Assembly: GCA_014727915.1 (NCBI GenBank)
Contig: WJMO01000005.1
Span: 248,001 to 312,000, forward strand
Source of the DNA: Candidatus Altarchaeales archaeon
Lineage (GTDB): Archaea; Altiarchaeota; Altiarchaeia; IMC4; SCGC-AAA252-I15
Length of the DNA: 64,000 nucleotides
Direction of reading: 5' to 3'
The position numbers and the translations under genes are program-made. Positions 57,301 through 64,000 of the stretch are shown here, piece after piece. Numbering within the stretch: the stretch's first letter is position 1; each line of letters opens with the position of its first letter. Below the pieces are notes generated by a model that had not been told where the DNA came from, searched no databases, and saw nothing but the letters and a program-made list of their open reading frames with translations.

Positions 57301-57866
57301 TTCACACGCTGCTGGAAGTTGTCATGGTATGCTACGGTCAGCATGTCTGTCATCTGGCGCACGACCTGCTCGTCGGGGCCAATGGCTATCATATCTATCT
57401 GTCTCGGCTGGTTGTTGTGCGCTTCCGGGCCTTGCACTCCGAGGTCTCTCAGCTGGTCTGACCTGCACATCTCCTGCCATCCGAGGCTTCCGGGGGCGTT
57501 TCCTTCACCGTCTTTTCCCACTGGTATGAACAGCTTGCAGTCTATGTCATCCGGGTTGCCTCCTGTCTTCTTGCACCGTGGGTTATGCTCTCTGATGATC
57601 CTGAAGGTCGTGGTCGCAGGCCTGACGTGCAGCTCCTGCAGTGCCGGGAAAGTCATCTCAACCAGCGTGAGACCCTGGGTTTCAGCCCTTCTCCGTAGGT
57701 CTTCCGTGGTTATCACACCTACCGATCTTGTACTGGCGACTTCTATGGGAGTTGCGCCGGTTATCTGCGGGCCCTGCTCCTCAGGCTTCCTTGGCTGCGG
57801 GGGTTCCTGGGCCTGCGGGGGTTTCACCTCCTTTTGAGGGCCTTTCGGCTGGTCGTCAGATGGCAT
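54339..57866 (-). CDS. HPr-GAF-Enzyme I-like (PEP-utilising) multidomain protein
   Basis: 1175 aa. HPr-like aa ~66-185 (QELHVRPATTTFRII, GSLGWQEM, IDMIAIGPDEQVVRQMTDML); GAF-like aa ~410-540; phosphohistidine swivel ILPRDPTPDQVIELRHMGFEGWGSLHGKSNCHGAIAAGAARQAIIMGV; PEP barrel GAEGLYLFRTEI, GGMTSLRF, LQYESRMGLSKMA, YGSNDLGES, YYTCGALSEE. Confidence 0.75.
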   Translation of the reverse strand: MPSDDQPKGPQKEVKPPQAQEPPQPRKPEEQGPQITGATPIEVASTRSVGVITTEDLRRRAETQGLTLVEMTFPALQELHVRPATTTFRIIREHNPRCKKTGGNPDDIDCKLFIPVGKDGEGNAPGSLGWQEMCRSDQLRDLGVQGPEAHNNQPRQIDMIAIGPDEQVVRQMTDMLTVAYHDNFQQRVKDYIKKREDNPEEYGKMLAQASGQSGGELRFQDTSFSEELVELGLIRRHREQGNVVLVGSGGESGMVVYGPVKRDPLQERGKVIDYGLVSEDKVPLQIRRLDALMDIITTGRKHATDAEIAALGLTDEKEFKAMRKGEADYLGQLRMPLATRLAQPVTQGIVDALGLPLTVGEETHPNLELAIRCQFMLDDQGKPKEMDDAQRANAEADMRTLLLPTRDGFSETHILAYVLRRAIKPKGQEPVFRQAGVYLLEPSSRELVSRYEWKKGGFQTVPGDARIPLDKPEDGTAVIARRAMESGRQEVMIVEDTFHNPDTRGGFCENPNCAWATIHAPTEEPGKVGELLGVIWADKEGERIDGNEVIMEGGLKETALRAGDLLQMRRQTQETLTRLHEGWVAILPRDPTPDQVIELRHMGFEGWGSLHGKSNCHGAIAAGAARQAIIMGVDPEQLDRIEDGTPVLIADPIDDRNSVMIESPGRRIGEFFGCELQGPERGYAIVLPQKVSIEPEVGEIRNMVTSDGFRIVGGATLNGFNESQLARATRYGAEGLYLFRTEIATSTDLQPLRVKLNSRLPAFTLGDNNYANIQQANNSFDRFDLINAGSHVESVEPLDEIGGARRWRVRTDLREELTLRHQGDELLVFAGNDDDESRIRGRFIAYANPDHPTHIEVFEPDSFRVLEEYLTRRYSRVDDYLYDHAPPEYRECPSLKRTFDITEDKYLPILQEAYGPDALRGGMTSLRFIAEPRRRRLLDANMGAIIRSAATARQQTGVILPNAQHISDVQACRESFDRIMRRLEQVGKSPDRQVLFILQYESRMGLSKMASLHPYYDIASYGSNDLGESFTETPRSAGEKTEYAPTLAEALLSSRRSCRRADKPYYTCGALSEEFEGIALQIGLEAILDDEAGVPPDRGSVTISLPPRRLLQRREEMGLLDSRECGGWAREIISHSESQNQETPQNIWDHKKAYEYLRQRIEEKREKSREGKQAN

Positions 57867-57910
57867 GTTAAGTACTGGGAGGGACAGGCTTAAAACATTG
57901 TGTTGGCGGT

Positions 57911-58750
57911 TTATTTGGCTGTTTCAGCTGCTTGGTAGCTGGTTCTAGCCAAGGGTTCGGATGTCACTTTTTCAAACCCCTTTTCAAACGCTTTTTCCTT
58001 GAATCGCTGGAATACCCTGGGTTCTACATATTCGACAACTTGCGTCTGCTTCCTTGTGGGTTGGAGGTACTGGCCAATCACGAGGAAGTCACAGCCCACT
58101 GCCCTCAGATCGTCCATCGCCTGAACGATCTCTCCCTCTTTCTCTCCTAATCCCAGCATTATGGACGACTTCGTCTTCAGGGAAGGGTTGAGCTTCTTCA
58201 CCTCCAATAGCGTCTGGAGGCTCCCCTGGTATGATGCCCTACTGTCTCTGAGATGTTGGAGCCTCTCCACGACTTCGATGTTGTGTGCGACCACGTCCGG
58301 TCCGGCGTTGACCACAGCTTCCAGTTCATCGCCTGTGTAGTCAGGTATAAGGACTTCTACCTTGGCTCCAACGCCCTTCAACGCCCTTATGCACTCTGCA
58401 TACCTTCCTGATCCCTTGTCCTTGAGGTCGTCCCTGTCAACGGATGTCAGCACTACATAAGCCAGATTCAGCTCTCGCACCGCTTCCGCGAGGTTGGCCG
58501 GCTCTTCGATGTCCAATTCATCACCGGCGTCCGAGCTTTTGACCGCGCAGAAACTGCAGTTCCTCGTGCAAGTTTCCCCCAGTATCATGAAGGTGGCTGT
58601 GCCGCAACCCCAGCATTCCCCCATGTTCGGGCAGCGAGCCTCCTCGCAGACCGTGTTGAGATTGTGCTTTCTCAGCACGTCTTTGACGCTTGCATAGCGT
58701 CCATGCCCCCCTATGGGGGCCTTCAGCCAATGGGGCTTCCCGGCTTCCAT
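57911..58750 (-). CDS. lipA: Lipoyl synthase
   Basis: 279 aa; CEEARCPNMGECWGCGTATFMILGETCTRNCSFCAV (auxiliary cluster plus radical SAM CxxxCxxC); SSIMLGLGEKEGEI; QYLQPTRKQTQVVEYV. Confidence 0.96.
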   Translation of the reverse strand: MEAGKPHWLKAPIGGHGRYASVKDVLRKHNLNTVCEEARCPNMGECWGCGTATFMILGETCTRNCSFCAVKSSDAGDELDIEEPANLAEAVRELNLAYVVLTSVDRDDLKDKGSGRYAECIRALKGVGAKVEVLIPDYTGDELEAVVNAGPDVVAHNIEVVERLQHLRDSRASYQGSLQTLLEVKKLNPSLKTKSSIMLGLGEKEGEIVQAMDDLRAVGCDFLVIGQYLQPTRKQTQVVEYVEPRVFQRFKEKAFEKGFEKVTSEPLARTSYQAAETAK

Positions 58751-58785
58751 GGGAGAAGATAGGCAGTTAGGGTAAATTAGCTTTT

Positions 58786-60231
58786 CTATGGTCGGTCTCT
58801 GCTCATGTTCCAGTTCAGAACGGGCTTACGCGCAGCAAGGGCGTCATCCAACCTCTTCACTGGGGTTTTTTGGGGCGCGCCTGTGACAAGCTCCGGTGTT
58901 TCAACGCACTCGGCCGCTATTCTCTCCATTATGTCCGCGAACTCATCCAATGATACTTTGCCTTCGGTCTCAGTGGGCTCTATCATCATCGCCTCCTCCA
59001 CTATCAACGGGAAGTAGATGGTGGGCGCGTGGACTCCATAGTCCAACAGCCTTTTGGCGATGTCAAGGGTGTGCACCTTGTTCTCATGGGCCTGCCGCCT
59101 CCCGGATAGAACGAACTCGTGCATGCATGTCCTGTCGAATGGGAGGTCATAGTGTTCCCTAAGCCTCTTCATGAGGTAGTTGGCGTTCAAGACCGCCTGC
59201 TCGCTGGCATCCTTCAATCCCCGTCCTCCCAATGCTTTGATGTAAGCGTAGGCTCGCAGGATGACTCCGAAGCTGCCGTGGAATGCCTTCACCCTGCCGA
59301 TGGACTTTGAACTGCTGTTCACAAGACCGTATCCGCCCCTGTCCTTCACAATCCTCGGCACAGGGAGAAACGGCTCCAGGTCCTTCTTCACACCTACCGG
59401 TCCCGACCCGGGCCCGCCTCCGCCGTGGGGTGTGCTGAAGGTCTTATGGAGGTTCAGGTGCACTATGTCGTATCCCATGTCTCCCGGCCTAGCCTTTCCC
59501 ATGATGGCGTTCATGTTCGCTCCATCGTAGTAGACGAGCCCTCCTTTCTCATGGACGATCTCCGTTATCTCGCAGATGTTCTCGTCGAAGAGTCCGAGGG
59601 TGTTCGGGTTGGTGAGCATGAGGCCTGCAACGTCCTCTGTCATGTGCTCATTGAGGTCTTTGAGGTCCAAATCGCCCCGCTCGTCAGACTTTATGACAGT
59701 CACCTCATATCCGAGGTAGGCTGCCGTGGCTGGGTTGGTGCCGTGGCTGCTGTCCGGGACGATTATCCTGGCCCTCTCCTCGCCCTTGTCCTTGAACCAC
59801 GCCTTCATGAGCATGGTCCCCGTCAGCTCCCCGTGCGCTCCCGCCGAGGGCTGTAGTGTGAACGCCTCCATGCCGGTTATCTCGCACAGCATATGTTCCA
59901 GATCGTGCATCACCTGCAAAGCGCCCTGGCACGTCTCCGATGGCTGTAGCGGGTGCAGGTCCCTGAACCCCTCCAACCTGGCGGTGTCCTCGTTCACCTT
60001 GGGGTTGTACTTCATGGTGCAGCTGCCCAGGGGATAGAATCCTGTGTCGACGCCGTAGTTCAAGCTGCTGAGATTGGTGTAGTGCCTAACCACGTCGACC
60101 TCGCTCAGCTCCGGCAAACCAACACCATCCCTCAACATATCCTTTGGGATCCTTGGTTTGGCTTTGACATCCGACTCCCGTGGCAAAACCCCAACCCTGC
60201 CCTTGACGGACTTCTCCTTCAACGTCTTCAA
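58786..60231 (-). CDS. gcvPB: Glycine dehydrogenase (decarboxylating) subunit 2
   Basis: 481 aa; [85 protein letters not shown]. Confidence 0.96.
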   Translation of the reverse strand: MKTLKEKSVKGRVGVLPRESDVKAKPRIPKDMLRDGVGLPELSEVDVVRHYTNLSSLNYGVDTGFYPLGSCTMKYNPKVNEDTARLEGFRDLHPLQPSETCQGALQVMHDLEHMLCEITGMEAFTLQPSAGAHGELTGTMLMKAWFKDKGEERARIIVPDSSHGTNPATAAYLGYEVTVIKSDERGDLDLKDLNEHMTEDVAGLMLTNPNTLGLFDENICEITEIVHEKGGLVYYDGANMNAIMGKARPGDMGYDIVHLNLHKTFSTPHGGGGPGSGPVGVKKDLEPFLPVPRIVKDRGGYGLVNSSSKSIGRVKAFHGSFGVILRAYAYIKALGGRGLKDASEQAVLNANYLMKRLREHYDLPFDRTCMHEFVLSGRRQAHENKVHTLDIAKRLLDYGVHAPTIYFPLIVEEAMMIEPTETEGKVSLDEFADIMERIAAECVETPELVTGAPQKTPVKRLDDALAARKPVLNWNMSRDRP

Positions 60232-61505
60232 CCCAGCACCTCCACCAGACGGTCAAGGTCGTCTTTCCTGTGAATCTCTGTAGTGCACAAGAGCATCCTA
60301 TCATCGGAGACCATGTGACCAGGCATCATGCCGGCCTCCAAGACCCTCTCATAGGTGCCCTCTGGACACTCCACCAGGAACTCATTGTAGAACGGATGAT
60401 CGTATGCGAGGCTGAAACCGTCCAGCTTGGATATACTCTCGGACAGGTATGCGGCGTTACGGTGGCTCTCCAACGCCATCCTCCTAACACCCTCTGGGCC
60501 GAGCAGCGCCAGGTGGGCTGCTGCCGCGATGCCGCAGAGGCTCTGGGAGGTGCAGATGTTGGACAGCGCCTTCTCCCTCCGGATGTGCTGCTCCCGAGCC
60601 TGCAACGTAAGCGCAAAGCCGCGTTTCCCGTCCTCGTCTACTGTCTCTCCTACCAGCCGACCGGGCATCCTCCTGACATTCTCCAGCTTGGTCGCGAGCA
60701 CCCCATAAGAGGGCCCCCCGTATGACAATGGATTCCCATAGCCCTGGCCTTCGCAGACGGTGATGTCCGCCGGCGGAGGCTTCACCAAACCCAGCGACGT
60801 GATCTCCACCACACAGCATATCAAAAGGCTTCCATTCTCCGCCGCCTTCTCTTTCACCCCTGCCATCTCCTCCAGGCACCCGTGGTAGTTGGGGTTCTGC
60901 ATCACCACAGCGGCGGTTTCATCCCCCGGTTCCAGTTTATCCTGCAGGCCGTCATCCGATTCGACCACTGTCAGCTTCAGATCTCCCGCACTGCAGTATG
61001 ACTTCAACACCTCCACGTAATCGGGGTGTAGCAGGTCCGAGACGAGTATCTCATCCCTACCTGTCATGTTATGGGCCATGACGCAGGCTTCCGCCAATGC
61101 TGTGGACCCGTCGTACATTGTGGCGTTGCAGACCTCCTGGCCGGTGAGCTCGCACATCATGCTCTGATACTCGAACAGTGCCTGCAATACTCCCTGGCTG
61201 ACCTCGGCCTGGTACGGCGTGTATGATGTGTAGAACTCGCTCCGTGAGATTATGTGGTCGACGGCTGCTGGTATGTAGTGCCTGTAGGCCCCAGCCCCCA
61301 GGAAAGACGTGTCTGCCCTGTTCTTACCGGCTACCTCTCTCATGTGCCTGGCGAGCTCCTGCTCCGACAGGCCTTCCCCAACCTTCAAGCCCTCTTTCAG
61401 CAGTATCTCCGATGGCACGTCAGCGTATAGCTCATCAACGCCCTTTATCCCAAGGTATTCCAGCATCTGCTCTCGCTCTTCTGGGCTGCTGGGAGTGTAA
61501 CGCAT
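60228..61505 (-). CDS. gcvPA: Glycine dehydrogenase (decarboxylating) subunit 1
   Basis: 425 aa; [82 protein letters not shown]. Confidence 0.96.
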   Translation of the reverse strand: MRYTPSSPEEREQMLEYLGIKGVDELYADVPSEILLKEGLKVGEGLSEQELARHMREVAGKNRADTSFLGAGAYRHYIPAAVDHIISRSEFYTSYTPYQAEVSQGVLQALFEYQSMMCELTGQEVCNATMYDGSTALAEACVMAHNMTGRDEILVSDLLHPDYVEVLKSYCSAGDLKLTVVESDDGLQDKLEPGDETAAVVMQNPNYHGCLEEMAGVKEKAAENGSLLICCVVEITSLGLVKPPPADITVCEGQGYGNPLSYGGPSYGVLATKLENVRRMPGRLVGETVDEDGKRGFALTLQAREQHIRREKALSNICTSQSLCGIAAAAHLALLGPEGVRRMALESHRNAAYLSESISKLDGFSLAYDHPFYNEFLVECPEGTYERVLEAGMMPGHMVSDDRMLLCTTEIHRKDDLDRLVEVLG

Positions 61506-61506
61506 C

Positions 61507-61905
61507 TTACTTTCCCTGTTCGCCGACGAACTCAGAGTATTCTCCAGCGTCCATCAGCCCGTCCAACTCTCCGGCGTCCTTCAACCTCAGCTTGAACATC
61601 CAACCTTCACCGTATGGGCTCTTGTTCACCAGCTCCGGCGAGTCCTCAAGCGAGCCGTTGACTTCCGCGACTTCCCCTGATGCCGGCGCGTATATGTCCG
61701 AGACGGACTTCACGGACTCCACCACGCCAGCGCCCTTGGACTTCTCAACACTGTCCCCTGTTTTCGGCAGCTCGACGAACACGACATCTCCAAGCGCGTC
61801 CTGCGCATAGTCCGTTATGCCGACGGTGGCGGTGTCCCCCTCGACTTTGACCCACTCATGCTCTTTCGTATATTTAAGATCATCCGGGAATTCCATCTGA
61901 TTCAC
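61507..61905 (-). CDS. gcvH: Glycine cleavage system H protein
   Basis: 132 aa; YTKEHEWVKVEGDTATVGITDYAQDALGDVVFVELP; lipoyl lysine region VVESVKSVSDIYAPASGEV. Confidence 0.96.
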   Translation of the reverse strand: MNQMEFPDDLKYTKEHEWVKVEGDTATVGITDYAQDALGDVVFVELPKTGDSVEKSKGAGVVESVKSVSDIYAPASGEVAEVNGSLEDSPELVNKSPYGEGWMFKLRLKDAGELDGLMDAGEYSEFVGEQGK

Positions 61906-63008
61906 CTCTTGATGAATGGTAGATTTACGACTTTAGCTTTATAACGTTTCTCCCGGACTTCAACCTCTATTCCCGACCCGAGTTCGCTGTCTTCGGCCTT
62001 CACATACGCCAGTCCGATGTTCCTCTTTAAGGTGGGCGAGTAGCTGCCAGACGTCACATGCCCCGACTCCCCGTCTGCATTGTACACCTTGTAGCCCTCC
62101 CGCGCCACTGCCTTACCTTCCACCTCAAAGCCGACGAGCTTCTTCTCCAACCCGTCGGCGTGCTGTCTGAGCAGCTCGTCCCGTCCTATGAAATCCCTCT
62201 TGTCGAACTTCACAGTCCAGCCGATAGTGGCCTCCAACGGTGTTGTGGTCTCGTCTATGTCGTTGCCGTAGAGCATCAGCCCTGCCTCAAGCCTCAGAGT
62301 GTCCCTCGCACCCAACCCTATGGGATGTAAACCCTGCTTTTCTCCCGCTTCCATCAGGATATCCCATGTCTCCTCCGCATCATCGGATTTCACATATATC
62401 TCGAAACCGTCCTCTCCAGTGTATCCCGTCCTTGACACCACCGCCTTCACGTCGCTGAACATGACGTCCTCCCTGAACCTGAACCTACTCAGGTATGTGA
62501 CGTCAGGATCGGTCACCCCCCTGATTATGTCCTCTGCTTTAGGGCCCTGCAAGGCTATCATGGCGGTGGTCTCGCTCACATCCCTCAAAGACACATCATC
62601 GGTGTCGTATCCCATGTCCTTTAGGTTCTTCTCGATCCAGGAGCAGTCCTTTTCTATGTTGCCTGCGTTGACTACCAGCATGTAATGCTCTTTGTTATGG
62701 ACGTAGACGAGGAGGTCGTCCACTATGGTCCCGTTCTCGTAGCACATGGGGGTGTACATGCACTGGTCCTCGTCCAAGGCTGACACATCGTTGGTGACCA
62801 TGTGGTTGACGAACTCTTCGGCCTTCGGACCGAATATTAGGAACTCGCCCATGTGGGAGACGTCGAACAATCCGGCCTTCTCCCTGACGCACTCGTGCTC
62901 TCCGATGACTCCACTGTACTGGACTGGCATGGCCCAACCATGGAATTCGACGAACTTGGCGCCGAGGCGCTCATGGACCTCATACAATGGTGTGGTCTTG
63001 GATGTCAT
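61902..63008 (-). CDS. gcvT: Glycine cleavage system T protein (aminomethyltransferase)
   Basis: 368 aa; FVEFHGWAMPVQYSGVIGEHECVREKAGLFDVSHMGEF; SRTGYTGEDGFEIYV; LGARDTLRLEAGLMLYGNDID. Confidence 0.96.
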   Translation of the reverse strand: MTSKTTPLYEVHERLGAKFVEFHGWAMPVQYSGVIGEHECVREKAGLFDVSHMGEFLIFGPKAEEFVNHMVTNDVSALDEDQCMYTPMCYENGTIVDDLLVYVHNKEHYMLVVNAGNIEKDCSWIEKNLKDMGYDTDDVSLRDVSETTAMIALQGPKAEDIIRGVTDPDVTYLSRFRFREDVMFSDVKAVVSRTGYTGEDGFEIYVKSDDAEETWDILMEAGEKQGLHPIGLGARDTLRLEAGLMLYGNDIDETTTPLEATIGWTVKFDKRDFIGRDELLRQHADGLEKKLVGFEVEGKAVAREGYKVYNADGESGHVTSGSYSPTLKRNIGLAYVKAEDSELGSGIEVEVREKRYKAKVVNLPFIKR

Positions 63009-63080
63009 AGCTGCCTCACGCTGCGGTTTTATAGTAATTATCCCCAGCTATATAAATTCCCCTAGATTTAATTGATATAT

Positions 63081-64000
63081 GCACAGGATGAAGCTTGTGA
63101 AGATGATATCATTGGATATGGAGTCCCGGAAGAACATGTTCCAGGACTATCTGGTGAAGATAGAGCGCATGCAGTCGAAGGTGATAGTGGTATCATTCGT
63201 GATAGCACTCTTCCTGGGCCTTATACTGCTGTCTGTCAGGTTGGAACTGATATCCATCGAAACCTCCCATCTGGCCATGCTGTCCAACATCATGCTCAGC
63301 ATCTTCGCGGTCATAGTCGCAACAGCCTTCCTGAAGATAACCACTCCGCTCCTCAACCGGTTCTTCTTCTTCCTCGACTCCTCTTCGAGGAGCATAGTGG
63401 TGCACGCTTGGAACTACGGCGTATGGTTCGTGGCTTTGCTGGCGATACTGGCCCGTTTCACCGGCCACATGCAGTCCCTTGGAATATCGATCGGTGTCTT
63501 CTCGGCAGGCCTGGCGATAGCATTACAGCAGCCCATAACCTCCGTTGTCGGGTGGCTCATCATCATGGCCAAGAAACCGTACCGGGAAGGCGACCGGATT
63601 GTCGTCCGCGAAATAAAGGGCGACGTCGTGGAAATAACGCTTTTCTACACGGTGCTGAGGGAGTTTGGCAGGGACATGGACGGCGACGACCCGACTGGGG
63701 TGAAGATAACCATACCCAACAACATAATACTCATGGAGCCCATCCTCAACTACACCTCCGAGTTCCCCTTCATATGGGACTATACCGCAGTCTCAGTTAC
63801 ATACGAGAGCGACATACAACTGGCCAGGAAGCTGGTCAAGGAGGCGTCGATGGAGGTGCTCGGCGACTCTATGAAGCGTGCGGTTGAGCGCATGCGGCCA
63901 CACCTCTACGGCACGCCCCAGGAGGCCGACCTCTCCGAAGATCCTGTGGTCTTCACCAAGTTCTCCGACTCTTCCGTGGTATTGGACGTCCGCTACATCT
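63081..64000 (+). CDS. MscS-family mechanosensitive channel, partial (runs off window end)
   Basis: Not in ORF track. ATG at 63081 gives MHRMKLVKMISLDMESRKNMFQDYLVKIERMQSK...SLGISIGVFSAGLAIALQQPITSVVGWLIIMAKKPYREGDRIVV...VKITIPNNIILMEPILNYT, a typical MscS TM3/beta domain. Confidence 0.93.

Noticed and set aside
63072-63887. 271-aa plus-strand ORF
   Set aside because: Off-frame reading of the MscS-family gene that starts at 63081; peptide has no recognisable motif.

Overview
The window is archaeal chromosome, gene-dense and about 55-60% GC by eye. Archaeal markers: egsA (G1P dehydrogenase), GGGP synthase, aIF2-beta, adkA, an EMC3/DUF106 protein, L34e, a cmk-type CMP kinase, DUF424 and a class III prepilin-like protein. 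Recognisable metabolism includes a sulfide-dependent homocysteine operon (COG2122, NIL/ferredoxin and COG1900-CBS genes) divergent from an HTH-CBS regulator, aconitase plus isocitrate dehydrogenase, proC, proA, dapB, hisH and a PurE-like gene. A glycine-cleavage and lipoylation locus (gcvT, gcvH, gcvPA, gcvPB, lipA ... lplB, lplA, lpdA) occupies 49.6-63.0 kb. One tRNA-Cys(GCA) is present. I saw no CRISPR array, transposase or rRNA.

The strongest unusual signal is a 1175-aa protein inside the glycine-cleavage/lipoylation locus. By manual motif reading it is an HPr + GAF + PTS Enzyme I-like (phosphohistidine swivel plus PEP barrel) fusion with the key catalytic residues apparently intact. The next gene reads as a divergent SpoIIE/RsbU-type PP2C phosphatase. 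Together they could form a previously undescribed archaeal phosphotransfer module.

Other notable items are a tightly packed cluster of giant unrecognised and TPR proteins (2069, 854 and 1270 aa), a pair of VirB6/TrbL-like membrane proteins joined by a GTGA overlap (one missed by the ORF track), and a cluster of ATGCAT palindromes between the homocysteine operon and its putative regulator. All homology calls are manual and need HMM or structure confirmation. The lineage is not resolved.
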